The notes under the pieces were generated by a model that saw only the letters and a list, made by a program, of their open reading frames with translations, was not told the DNA's origin and did not search any database. Shown piece after piece: positions 1 through 7,079 of a stretch of DNA of 8,013 bases; position 1 is the first letter of the stretch; each line of letters starts with the position of its first letter. The position numbers and the translations under genes are program-made. Source of the DNA: Phycisphaerales bacterium (GTDB lineage Bacteria; Planctomycetota; Phycisphaerae; Phycisphaerales; SM1A02); assembly GCA_007135295.1 (NCBI GenBank), contig SLJD01000081.1, forward strand, positions 1 through 8,013, given 5' to 3'.

Positions 1-3000
1 GGCGGAACGTTCAGATCGACGGATTCCAGGATGCCTTCGTTGAGCGGAACTGCTTCGCCGATCCCGGTTCGAAGTACGTACAGCACCGCGCTCGTGACGA
101 TCGCCGGCGTGGCGTTGAGGTTGCCGGGGTGCTGCTCCGAGGTTCCCGCAAAGTCGATCACCAGCCGATCACCGCGCTTGTCAAGGCGCGCCGCAAGCCG
201 CGATCCGTCATCGAGCAATTCCTCGGCCTGCATGGGCTGATCAGACAGGCGGCTGATCGACTCGCGGGCGAGGTTGACGGCCCGGTCGAAGATCAGCTCC
301 ATCTGCCGGCGGACCTCATCCGGCCCGTACTGCGATGCCAGACGCTTGACCGCGTCAACCGCGCACTGATTCGCCGCAACCGCCGCCTGAAGGTCTGCCA
401 GGTTGTCATCAATCGCCCGCGTCGGATACGCCGCCTCTGTCAGCAGGGATCTGACCTGTTCGAACCCAGGACGGCCCGCCCGGATGAGATGCGTCGGCTC
501 GATCACGACGCCTTCTTCAGCGAGCGACGTGGCTCGGGGCGGCATGGAACCGGGCGACACGCCGCCGATCTCCGCATGGTGCGCCCGATTCGCCGCATAA
601 CCGAGCAGGACTGACGCGCCGGATGCATCAGCGCCATCCGCGAAGATCGGCGTGATGACCGTCACGTCCGGCAGATGTGAACCGCCGTATGCCGGGTGGT
701 TCGTCACGATCACATCGCCGGGCTGGATGATGGCCTCATCACGGACAGCACGAACACACTGGCCGATCGCGCCGAGATGCACCGGAATGTGCGGCGCGTT
801 GACGAGCAATCTTCCATCAGGATCAAGCAGCGCGCAAGAGTAATCCATGCGCTGCTTGACGTTCGTCGAAATCGCCGTGCGCTGCAGCACCTGACCCATC
901 TGACGGGCGATGGCAGTGAATCGGTGCATGAACAGGTCACGCTGAACGATAGCGGACCGTTCGGCGCCGCCTTCGCCACGTCCGGGGGCCGGCGTCGCGA
1001 CAGCCCGCTCCTGCTCAATTGTGGACGACGGATCCTTTCGAACGAGGCGAAGTGACCCGTCGGCGATGACGCTTGCTTTCCAATTCTGTTCGACGAGAAA
1101 CATGGAACGGCGATCGGTGACGACCGCCGGCCCGTAGAAGTCGTGGCCGACTGTCAGTTGTTCGCGATCATGGACGCCGGCCATTCGCCATCCCCCGCTG
1201 AACCAGGCGGCGACGCGGTCAGTCGGGGCGCGATGCATGAAGATGTCATTTCCTTCGCCGATCAACGGCTGGCGCGGCTGCTCCGATGCCACGGCCCGTA
1301 ATGATTCGATCTCGATGGGCTTGTCCGGCGGCGCGTGGCCATAGGTCTGCTCGTATTTTCGAGCGAACTGCTCGGCCAGCATATCGGCGGTTTCGCCCTC
1401 GACGCACTCGATCGGCAGCGCCGTATCCTGGCCGAGCAACCGCAGCATGGCGATGCGCCGTCGCACGATCACTGCATGCGCGGCGACGCCTTCCTCCTCG
1501 ACTTCGATCCGGGCCTGCCGGGCCAGTTCATCGAGCATGGCGCTGAACCGGTCGCCGAGAACTGTCAGACGTTCGAGCACCTGACGTTCAGCGAATCGTT
1601 CGATGACGGCGTCATGCAGGCCGACCGCGCTCAAGAGCGACGCGTCGGGGGGCATGACGACGGCTCGGACGTTCAGCCGCTCGGCGATGCGACACGCGTG
1701 CTGGCCGCCCGCTCCGCCGAATGACACGAGCGTGTACTCCGACGGATCGATTCCGCGTCGCAGCGAGATTCCGGCAATCGCATCGGCCATGCGCTCGTCA
1801 GCAAGCTGCAGAAAACCGTCGAGCAGCGTATCGCGATTGATGGGCTCGCCGGTCTCGCCGGTGATGCGTTCGATCAGCGCGGCGAGCGCGTCCTCGGATG
1901 CCCGGCGATCGATGGGTATCTCGAACCGGTCGGGATCGAGGCGGTTGAGCAGGAGGTTCACATCGGTCAGAGTCAGCGGCCCGCCGCGCCCGTAGCACGC
2001 CGGGCCGGGATCCGCGCCGGCGCTGCGCGGCCCGACGTGCAGGGCCCCGTGCTTCCAGTCACAGATCGATCCGCCGCCGGCGGCGACGGTTTCAATGGCC
2101 AGCGCCGGCGCAGCAATGCGAATGTCGCCGATCGTCTGTTCGAACTGGTACTCGAAGTCCCCGTCAAACCGGCAGACATCGGTGCTTGTCCCGCCCATGT
2201 CGAATCCGATGATGCGTTCGGATCGAACGGTTCGGCCCGCCGCGGCGGCTCCGGCTGCGCCGCCTGCCGGTCCGCTGAGCAGGCAATCCTTCGCGTGGTA
2301 TCGATTGGCGCGCACAAGCCCGCCGGCGCTGGTCATGACATGCAGCGATTCAGCCCCGACACCCTGCTCCACCCGGCTGAGGTACGAATCGATCACCGGC
2401 GACAGGTACGCATCGACGACCGTCGTCTGCGTGCGATCGAGCAAGCCGATCGTCGGCGACAGATCGGACGACACGCTGACATGCGCGAAGCCGGCATCGC
2501 GCAGCAGTTCCGCAACATGGTGCTCCGCCTCGCCGTTCCGATAGCCGTGCAGAAGTGAAACCGCGGCCGTGGTCACGCCGGCGTCAAGGCACCGCTTCGC
2601 CGCGTCGCGCACCGCCTGTTCATCAGTCGCCGCCATCACCTGCCCGTCGCGGTCGAGCCGGTGCGGCACTTCGCAGACCATCGCGGGCAGCGGCTTCGGC
2701 CGCGTGATATTCAGCGCGAACAGGTCATCGCGGCGCTGGTCACCGATGGTCAACAGATCGCCCAGGCCCTCGGTGATGAACAGCGCGATCTCTGCCCCGC
2801 GCCGTTCAAGCAGCGCGTTCGTGCCGCGCGTGGTCGCCAGTCGCATCGACATGGCGGGCAGGTCTTCGCCGGCCGGCGTTGCCGTCAGCAGCCGCGCTGC
2901 GAGCACCGGCGCTTCTTCATCGCTTCGCACTTCAAATGCATCCCCCGCCCGAAGCATCACCTCGCCAGGGGGCGCATCGAAGGCCACGACACCATCCGCA

Positions 3001-3266
3001 GCATGGTACGACCGCACGCGAAGCGGCGAATGCCCGCGATCGAGCACGTGAAACACAAAGCCACGAATCAGGTCATCACACGCGTGCCATGCGGCCTCAA
3101 CGCGAACGCTTCCGTCATCGCGCACGCTGGCAACCCGGCCGCGCAACGCGCTCGTGCTGAGGATCTTCGCCCGGTGGTGTCGGCCGTTTGGATCGATGCC
3201 GATCGCGTCGGTGAACGTTCCGCCGGTGTCAACGGCGATCCGCCATGCCTGGGGGTCGCTGGTCAT
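1..3266 (-). CDS. Fused HyuA-HyuB 5-oxoprolinase (ATP-hydrolysing), 3' end beyond window
   Basis: The family opens 5-oxo-L-proline (or related hydantoins) to L-glutamate with ATP hydrolysis in the cytoplasm. I translated this frame from the ATG at 3266 to the left edge: 1088 codons with no stop. The HyuA half begins with the actin-like phosphate loop VDTGGTFTD (12-20) and has TTRGTNALLE (145-154), SGPAGG (331-336), FDMGGTSTD (355-363), an AGGGS and VGPRSAGADPGPACYG stretch, and FGGAGGQHA (516-524). The HyuB half starts near residue 770 (QRTAISTNVKQRMDYSCALL), then NHPAYGGSHLPD (856-867), NRAHHAEIGG (893-902) and DFAGTSEQ (1038-1045). NHPxxGGSHLPD is closer to true 5-oxoprolinases than to the NDPxxGGTHLPD of split hydantoinase B. 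Fused members are about 1250-1300 residues, so some 170-200 remain outside. About 55 extra residues lie between the first two motifs. The ATG has no clear Shine-Dalgarno, and the upstream gene ends 47 bases before it. Confidence 0.93.
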   Translation of the reverse strand, partial: MTSDPQAWRIAVDTGGTFTDAIGIDPNGRHHRAKILSTSALRGRVASVRDDGSVRVEAAWHACDDLIRGFVFHVLDRGHSPLRVRSYHAADGVVAFDAPPGEVMLRAGDAFEVRSDEEAPVLAARLLTATPAGEDLPAMSMRLATTRGTNALLERRGAEIALFITEGLGDLLTIGDQRRDDLFALNITRPKPLPAMVCEVPHRLDRDGQVMAATDEQAVRDAAKRCLDAGVTTAAVSLLHGYRNGEAEHHVAELLRDAGFAHVSVSSDLSPTIGLLDRTQTTVVDAYLSPVIDSYLSRVEQGVGAESLHVMTSAGGLVRANRYHAKDCLLSGPAGGAAGAAAAGRTVRSERIIGFDMGGTSTDVCRFDGDFEYQFEQTIGDIRIAAPALAIETVAAGGGSICDWKHGALHVGPRSAGADPGPACYGRGGPLTLTDVNLLLNRLDPDRFEIPIDRRASEDALAALIERITGETGEPINRDTLLDGFLQLADERMADAIAGISLRRGIDPSEYTLVSFGGAGGQHACRIAERLNVRAVVMPPDASLLSAVGLHDAVIERFAERQVLERLTVLGDRFSAMLDELARQARIEVEEEGVAAHAVIVRRRIAMLRLLGQDTALPIECVEGETADMLAEQFARKYEQTYGHAPPDKPIEIESLRAVASEQPRQPLIGEGNDIFMHRAPTDRVAAWFSGGWRMAGVHDREQLTVGHDFYGPAVVTDRRSMFLVEQNWKASVIADGSLRLVRKDPSSTIEQERAVATPAPGRGEGGAERSAIVQRDLFMHRFTAIARQMGQVLQRTAISTNVKQRMDYSCALLDPDGRLLVNAPHIPVHLGAIGQCVRAVRDEAIIQPGDVIVTNHPAYGGSHLPDVTVITPIFADGADASGASVLLGYAANRAHHAEIGGVSPGSMPPRATSLAEEGVVIEPTHLIRAGRPGFEQVRSLLTEAAYPTRAIDDNLADLQAAVAANQCAVDAVKRLASQYGPDEVRRQMELIFDRAVNLARESISRLSDQPMQAEELLDDGSRLAARLDKRGDRLVIDFAGTSEQHPGNLNATPAIVTSAVLYVLRTGIGEAVPLNEGILESVDLNVP

Positions 3267-3313
3267 CGCTGCGATTGTATCGCCGCCCCCGCCGCTCCTT
3301 GGCGCGATGGCCG

Positions 3314-3673
3314 TCACGGGGCGCTGAGGAGCGCGGCGAGGCATCCGCGACTGATCGCCAGAGGCGGGTCCGGCGCGACAGCACGCATCGTCCGCCGCTT
3401 GGAGTAGCCGCGGTCGATCTCATCCCACGTAAGCTGGCAGACCCAGTTGTCGCCATGCGGCCCGCCGCGCGGCGCGATCGCGATCTCGAACCGTGGAAAC
3501 CCTGCGTCCGAACGGATTGAAAACACCCGCTCGAGCACGGACCACGCGGCGAGAAGGTCGGTCGAGTACGGCGGCGTCGTCGTGCGTTCGCCCATCACCC
3601 ACCGCGCAATCAACGCGTCGAGTTCCGCGCCGGCCGGCATCTCCAATATCTCATCCGCCGATGGAAGCGACAT
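3314..3673 (-). CDS. Small protein with phage-type ABA-sandwich domain
   Basis: This 119-residue protein of unknown biochemical role has the recurring pattern of the small 'Phage ABA sandwich' (BC1872-like) proteins. It has an N-terminal helix ending in PAGAELDALIARWVMG, a central PPYSTDLLAAWSVLERV, a short beta-rich middle with an NWVCQL strand, and a C-terminal PPLAISRGCLAALL. In phage members the equivalent pieces are typically GxELDxLVAEKVMGW, YSTDxxAAWxVVE and TAPLAICRAALLA. The family assignment is from memory of these motifs. A GTG at 3676 directly precedes the ATG at 3673. I prefer the ATG because a GGAA lies 7 bases upstream of it but only 4 from the GTG. The gene starts 57 bases after the aminotransferase stop and ends 47 bases before the oxoprolinase start, so co-transcription is likely. 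No other phage gene is nearby. It has no signal peptide or membrane segment and is probably cytoplasmic. Confidence 0.8.
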   Translation of the reverse strand: MSLPSADEILEMPAGAELDALIARWVMGERTTTPPYSTDLLAAWSVLERVFSIRSDAGFPRFEIAIAPRGGPHGDNWVCQLTWDEIDRGYSKRRTMRAVAPDPPLAISRGCLAALLSAP

Positions 3674-3730
3674 CACACAATTCCATTGAATTCATGCCCG
3701 CATGGCAGCCGCCTTCAGCCTCTGGGATCA

Positions 3731-4963
3731 TCACACTGTCCGGCCGGCATGGCCGCCCGTCGTCGCCCCACTGTGCTCCGTCACATACGCGATGATCGAA
3801 GCCGCGACGTGGTCCAACTGCTCGCGTGTCAGCTCCGCGTAGATCGGCAGAGCGACCGTCTCCCGCGATGCCGCTTCCGTCGCCGGCAGGTCGCCCTGCT
3901 CATATCCGAGATACGCAAAGCATTCCTGTCGGTGCAGTGGAACCGGGTAGTAAATCTCCGTGCCGATGTTCCGCTCGCGCAGATGATCGCGCAACCCGTC
4001 GCGCAGCGCCGCCGGAACGCGGATGACGTACTGGTTGTAAATGTGCCGCGCGGGAGCATCGGGCGCCGCCGGCGTGGCGAGGGGCAGGTCCGCATGCACC
4101 CAGTCATCGGCCGAGGTGACCGCGCCGGCCCGGTGAAACCGCTGGTCGTAATGCCGGGCGTTGTCGCGCCGTTCGTCCGTCCACCGATCGAGATGCTTGA
4201 GCTTGATCCGCAGCACCGCCGCCTGCAGCGCATCGAGCCGGCTGTTGACGCCGATGACCTGGTGGTAATACCGCCGCTCGCCGCCATGCACGCGCAGGAT
4301 GCGCAGCCGCTCAGCGAGGCCGTGATCGTTCGTCGTCACCATTCCCCCGTCGCCGAACCCGCCGAGGTTCTTCGTCGGAAAGAAACTGAAACACCCGGCT
4401 GCGCCGCGGCTGCCGGCCGGGGCGCCAGTCGCATCGCGCGAACCGATCGCCTGGGCGGCATCCTCAACTATGGGCACGTCCAGTTCCCCGCCGACAGCAA
4501 GCATCGCGTCCATGTCAGCCGCCCGGCCGTACAGGTGCACCGGCATGATCGCCTTGAGGTTCCGGCACCGGCCGGCGACTTCCCGCACCGACGCGGGGTC
4601 GAGGTTGTACGTCGCCGGATCGATGTCCGCGAAGACCGGCGTCGCGCCGGCCCGCGTGATGTACCCGCCGGTCGCGAAGAACGTGTACGACGGGCAGATC
4701 ACCTCATCACCCGGCCCGATGCCGAGGCCCATCAGCGCGAGCATGATCGCGTCCGACCCCGACGCGCAGCCGACCGCTTCGTCCGTGTCGCAGTATCGGG
4801 CGATGTCCGATTCGAAATCGCTGACCGTCCGGCCGAGGATGAACATCTGACTTTCGATGACGTCCCGGATGGCCGGCTCGACCTCATCGCGGATGCGGTC
4901 GTACTGGGCCTTGAGATCGAGCAGCGGAACGGCCGGGGCGGATGATGGCGTCGAATCAGGCAT
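3731..4963 (-). CDS. DegT/DnrJ/EryC1/StrS family PLP-dependent sugar aminotransferase
   Basis: Enzymes of this family transfer an amino group, usually from glutamate, to a keto group on a nucleotide-linked sugar for surface polysaccharide or glycan synthesis in the cytoplasm. From the ATG at 4963 the protein has 410 residues, close to the usual 370-410. It opens with VPLLDLKAQYDRI, followed by the cofactor phosphate site CASGSDAIML (66-75). Next are EDAAQAIGS (167-175), where D168 should contact the pyridine nitrogen, and SFFPTKNLGGFGDGG (193-207), with K198 as the expected Schiff-base lysine. NSRLDALQAAVLRIKL, GTEIYYPVPLH and LPIYAELT follow. The last motifs recall WbpE/WlbC-type aminotransferases for 3-amino-glucuronate derivatives, but the substrate cannot be read from this. 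The frame stays open to a GTG at 5056. That extension is rejected because its 31 residues lack family similarity and it starts upstream of a candidate -10 box. No Shine-Dalgarno is visible. No other sugar-pathway gene is in view. Confidence 0.93.
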   Translation of the reverse strand: MPDSTPSSAPAVPLLDLKAQYDRIRDEVEPAIRDVIESQMFILGRTVSDFESDIARYCDTDEAVGCASGSDAIMLALMGLGIGPGDEVICPSYTFFATGGYITRAGATPVFADIDPATYNLDPASVREVAGRCRNLKAIMPVHLYGRAADMDAMLAVGGELDVPIVEDAAQAIGSRDATGAPAGSRGAAGCFSFFPTKNLGGFGDGGMVTTNDHGLAERLRILRVHGGERRYYHQVIGVNSRLDALQAAVLRIKLKHLDRWTDERRDNARHYDQRFHRAGAVTSADDWVHADLPLATPAAPDAPARHIYNQYVIRVPAALRDGLRDHLRERNIGTEIYYPVPLHRQECFAYLGYEQGDLPATEAASRETVALPIYAELTREQLDHVAASIIAYVTEHSGATTGGHAGRTV

Positions 4964-5027
4964 GCGGGGCACTCGGGGGATGAAGCCGGCGGGTTTCGAA
5001 ACGTGAGGGCGCGGCCGGAAAACCCGT

Positions 5028-5056
5028 ATTGTACGACCGGCCGCCCGCGCCGCCAC
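5028..5056 (-). promoter_or_regulatory. Candidate promoter for the aminotransferase unit
   Basis: TACAAT (5033-5028 on the minus strand) is a good match to a sigma-70 -10 box. It lies about 65 bases upstream of the chosen ATG at 4963, just after the terminator of the upstream unit. The -35 region about 17 bases further up (near 5051-5056) is GC-rich and matches TTGACA poorly. The position between two transcription units supports the call and the weak -35 argues against it. Confidence 0.35.
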
Positions 5057-5064
5057 GCCATGAG

Positions 5065-5094
5065 AAAACCGGCCGGATCACGCGATCGACCGGT
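5065..5094 (-). terminator. Intrinsic terminator after the outer-membrane protein gene
   Basis: On the minus strand, an arm CCGGTCGATC is followed by a GCGT loop and the arm GATCCGGCCGG, then TTTTCT. The arms form about ten pairs with one U-G wobble and one bulged C. It begins about 33 bases after the stop of the beta-barrel gene. The GC-rich stem followed directly by a T tract is the standard rho-independent form, and it would end the metal-related unit before the aminotransferase promoter. Confidence 0.65.
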
Positions 5095-5126
5095 CCGAAT
5101 GAAACAATCTCAATAAGCCGTTCTGC

Positions 5127-5960
5127 TCAGAACAGCAGCCGCAGGCCGACGCCGACGCGGTAGTCCGGCTCCGGCTGGTGCTTGAGATCCTGCCAGACGG
5201 GGATCTGCACCGTCGCCTCAGCCGCCCATGTCCGCGCTTCATACAACAGCCCCGGTGCGACCGACAACTCATTCTCGCCGCTCGTCTCGTACCGGCCGTT
5301 CAGCTCCGCGACCGCGTAGAGCGAGGCGTACGTGTCGTCAGCGTACTCTGCCGGGGAGAGTCGATAGAGATACGCCAGGTCGTACCGGCCCTCATCGTTC
5401 GCACCGACGCCGCGGCCGGTGTGAAACTTCCACTGCCCGGCGACGTTGTAGCCGTGCCGGCCTTCGATGTGCGTGTACACCGCCCCGATGATCGGGTTGA
5501 TCGAGCTTCCATCATCGCGCGGCGCGTTTCCCGGCCGGTATTCAGCCCCGCCGAACACGCTGAACCGTGCCGTGTCGATCGGGCCGAAATCATCCTGCCA
5601 GGCGCGGAACTTGACGAGACCGGTCACATCGTCAACGTCGAAATCGCTCTCCCGCCGGCCGGTGTCGCGATCGGTGTAGCGGCGGTGGGCGTTGCGAAAT
5701 TCCAGCGTCAGGGCGAGATCGCTCTCAAGGCCGTAATCAAGCGTCGTCAGCGACGTGTAGTTCTGCTTGCGGTCCGCATCCAGATTCGGATCCTCGTCCG
5801 CCGTCCAGTACCGGAACTGCTGCCGCAGCACGAACTGGTCCTTGCCCGGCTGGGTGGCGGCGGTGGTGTTGATGGCCTGCTGACCGGCCGCGGGAACAGC
5901 GACGAAGCCGACCGTTGCCGTCACCACTGCCGCCAGCCAGGCCGTATGGCGATTGTGCAT
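5127..5960 (-). CDS. Outer-membrane beta-barrel protein, transporter-like (MetA_deg-like)
   Basis: This is a 277-residue exported protein. A signal peptide is clear: HNRH, a hydrophobic stretch, and a probable cleavage after the AAG at 24-26. The mature part consists of alternating polar/aromatic strands separated by Asp/Gly/Arg-rich turns, for example FVLRQQFRYW, SLTTLDYGLESDLALTLEF, ARFSVFGGAEYRPG and GYNVAGQWKFHTG. It ends in YRVGVGLRLLF with a terminal Phe, the usual outer-membrane assembly signal. The strand pattern recalls the PF13557 'MetA-pathway of phenol degradation' transporter-like barrels often found near metal-resistance genes, but I cannot confirm the family. The start is firm: GAGGAG lies 9 bases before the ATG. 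It is the last gene of the unit, 122 bases after the HMA lipoprotein, and is followed by an intrinsic terminator. Its cargo is unknown; the neighbours suggest a metal-related function. Confidence 0.8.
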   Translation of the reverse strand: MHNRHTAWLAAVVTATVGFVAVPAAGQQAINTTAATQPGKDQFVLRQQFRYWTADEDPNLDADRKQNYTSLTTLDYGLESDLALTLEFRNAHRRYTDRDTGRRESDFDVDDVTGLVKFRAWQDDFGPIDTARFSVFGGAEYRPGNAPRDDGSSINPIIGAVYTHIEGRHGYNVAGQWKFHTGRGVGANDEGRYDLAYLYRLSPAEYADDTYASLYAVAELNGRYETSGENELSVAPGLLYEARTWAAEATVQIPVWQDLKHQPEPDYRVGVGLRLLF

Positions 5961-6009
5961 GAATCGTTTCTCCTCGATGGTGTGTCACAATGACCCGCGC
6001 GACGGGGAC

Positions 6010-6038
6010 GCGCCGGAAAGCGGCCGACCCGCCGGCGC
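6010..6038. repeat. 7-bp inverted repeat between HMA and barrel genes
   Basis: GCGCCGG (6010-6016) and CCGGCGC (6032-6038) form a perfect 7-base inverted repeat around a 15-base GC-rich centre. It sits in the 122-base gap between two genes of the same unit. No T tract follows on the minus strand, so it is not a standard terminator. It could be an mRNA hairpin that tunes the downstream gene, or a by-product of very GC-rich spacer sequence. Confidence 0.3.
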
Positions 6039-6082
6039 AGCCGCCGCGCAGATCGCATCAGGGGCTCATTCCGGTCCGATGA

Positions 6083-6484
6083 TTACGGCACGTCGATGCC
6101 GCGCAGCGTGAAACCGCTGTTCCGCACCGCTTCGCCGAGTTGACGCCGGCTCGGCGCCTCCGCATCCGAAGCGAACGTGACGACGACCCGGCCGGCGGAC
6201 AGGCCCGTGCTGACATCGCTGACGCCGGGCACCGACATGAGCTGGCGGTCAATGTTCGTCGCGCACTTCGGGCAACTCAGGCCGTACACCGTCAGCGTCG
6301 CCTGTTCGCCTTCGATCGGCTCATCACTCAGATCAGAATCAGCCATCGCCCCGGCTCGCGGCTCGTCGGCGGTCGGCGTCGATTCGCAACCCGTGGCGAA
6401 CAACGTCAGACCGCTGATACTCACGCCGAGCACAGCCGCCAATGCCGGCCTCCGGCCGGCGCTTTTCAGTCTTGAATGCATCAT
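6083..6484 (-). CDS. Exported (lipo)protein with one heavy-metal-associated (HMA) domain
   Basis: A putative periplasmic metal chaperone of 133 residues. The N-terminus has Arg/Lys residues, then a hydrophobic segment (14-29) ending in LFATGC, a lipobox-like site with C33 as the acylated residue. The -3 position is Ala rather than the preferred Leu, so lipidation is probable but not certain. An acidic, low-complexity linker (34-60) leads to the HMA fold: TLTVYGLSCPKCATNID with the metal-binding pair C71 and C74, then VPGVSDV, a strand GRVVVTF and a final helix LGEAVRNSGF, the usual beta-alpha-beta-beta-alpha-beta order. The start is firm: AGGAG is 4 bases before ATG 6484 and 7 before a second in-frame ATG at 6481. 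A GTG at 6529 upstream is rejected. It lies 89 bases after the Cys-rich gene and 122 before the barrel gene. Copper, mercury or another soft metal would fit; the sequence does not say which. No P-type ATPase adjoins it. Confidence 0.88.
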   Translation of the reverse strand: MMHSRLKSAGRRPALAAVLGVSISGLTLFATGCESTPTADEPRAGAMADSDLSDEPIEGEQATLTVYGLSCPKCATNIDRQLMSVPGVSDVSTGLSAGRVVVTFASDAEAPSRRQLGEAVRNSGFTLRGIDVP

Positions 6485-6507
6485 GAAGCTCCTGTTGATC
6501 TCTAGAT

Positions 6508-6530
6508 AAGTGGACTGACACTTGGCCACT
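6508..6530. promoter_or_regulatory. Overlapping short dyads upstream of the HMA gene
   Basis: Two overlapping inverted repeats lie 24-46 bases upstream of the ATG. AAGTG (6508-6512) pairs with CACTT (6519-6523) around 6 bases, and AGTGG (6509-6513) pairs with CCACT (6526-6530). They sit just above the Shine-Dalgarno, where a repressor site would act. No confident -35/-10 pair accompanies them, so this is a weak operator candidate. Confidence 0.25.
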
Positions 6531-6573
6531 CGCCGGCTCCCACCGACGAAGCGCAGACAGGTCAGCGCAGCAA

Positions 6574-7032
6574 TCAGATGATCAACAGGGTCCGCTGCGC
6601 AAGCAGCGTACGGGGCGGGCCAGCGACGACGCGCGCCTTTTCGGCAACCGAAGCCGCGCGGCCGCCGCCTGACATGGAAGCGGCGCCGGCCTGAACAACG
6701 GCAGGCGTGGCCCCCGCCTGCATGGAATGGCCCACGGAAGCGGGTGGCGTTGGAACCGCCGCCATCTCACTGCCCGACGAGCACTCGCAGCCATCCGCCG
6801 GACCTTCATGCGGCCGGCCGTCTTCACCGGGATCGCAGGATGACGCCGCGGCACAGCAACTCATCTCCGGCCGGACGTCACCATCTGTATCACCGACTGC
6901 ATCACCGACCCACAACTGGCCGAGTGTCCCCGGCACCCCGGCCACCACCGTGACCGCGCAGCAGCACGCCATCGGCCCGGACAGGGCCAAGGCGCACGCA
7001 AGCACGAAATGCAGCCATGGTCGGTGCGTCAT
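6574..7032 (-). CDS. Small Cys-rich exported protein, function unknown
   Basis: I do not recognise a named family. From the ATG at 7032 the protein has 152 residues. THRPWLHF leads into a hydrophobic segment (about 7-34) containing a CCC run at 23-25, which looks like a signal peptide or membrane anchor. Downstream are Cys clusters at 59/60/66 and 82/84 (SCCAAASSC and CEC), with His and Met residues scattered through an Asp/Gly-rich, probably disordered middle. The C-terminus, after an Ala/Gly/Ser-rich stretch, is hydrophobic (PPRTLLAQRTLLII). Nine Cys in a 152-residue exported protein, beside an HMA-domain gene, suggests metal binding. This is inference. The frame extends to a codon at 7065, but the ATG at 7032 lies directly before the signal-like segment and is preferred; only a weak GAG precedes it. 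It is the first gene after the promoter at 7080-7109. Confidence 0.7.
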   Translation of the reverse strand: MTHRPWLHFVLACALALSGPMACCCAVTVVAGVPGTLGQLWVGDAVGDTDGDVRPEMSCCAAASSCDPGEDGRPHEGPADGCECSSGSEMAAVPTPPASVGHSMQAGATPAVVQAGAASMSGGGRAASVAEKARVVAGPPRTLLAQRTLLII

Positions 7033-7056
7033 CAAAAACTCATCTGCCGGGGCACC

Positions 7057-7073
7057 AGCGGCCAACTGCCGCT
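7057..7073 (-). promoter_or_regulatory. Leader hairpin at the predicted transcript 5' end
   Basis: AGCGGC and GCCGCT form a perfect 6-base stem around a 5-base loop (AGTTG on the minus strand). It begins about 7 bases downstream of the candidate -10 box, so it would lie at the very 5' end of the mRNA or over the transcription start. It could stabilise the transcript or serve as a repressor site. Confidence 0.35.
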
Positions 7074-7079
7074 CCGCCC

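Noticed and set aside
31..3407. Several plus-strand open frames of 60-250 codons across the left 3.4 kb
   Set aside because: All lie antisense to the continuous oxoprolinase frame, which carries the family motifs throughout; their translations show no domains.
3686..4945. Long plus-strand open frame of 419 codons opposite the aminotransferase
   Set aside because: It is codon-aligned antisense to a gene with complete catalytic motifs. Arg/Val/Pro-rich text without domains is what high-GC antisense frames produce.
4964..5056. GTG start 31 codons upstream for the aminotransferase
   Set aside because: The added residues do not resemble the family, and the candidate -10 box lies inside this extension.
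5178..5993. Plus-strand open frame of 271 codons opposite the outer-membrane gene
   Set aside because: No recognisable domain, no ribosome-binding site, and it mirrors a minus-strand gene that has a signal peptide, Shine-Dalgarno and barrel-type C-terminus.
6444..6460. GCCGGC-CTCCG-GCCGGC hairpin followed by GCTTTTC on the plus strand, resembling a terminator
   Set aside because: It lies inside the signal-segment coding region of the HMA gene, and no plus-strand gene ends there. GCCGGC-type words are very common in this DNA.
6485..6529. GTG start 15 codons upstream for the HMA protein
   Set aside because: A clear AGGAG lies just before ATG 6484, and the extension would place polar residues ahead of an otherwise normal signal segment.
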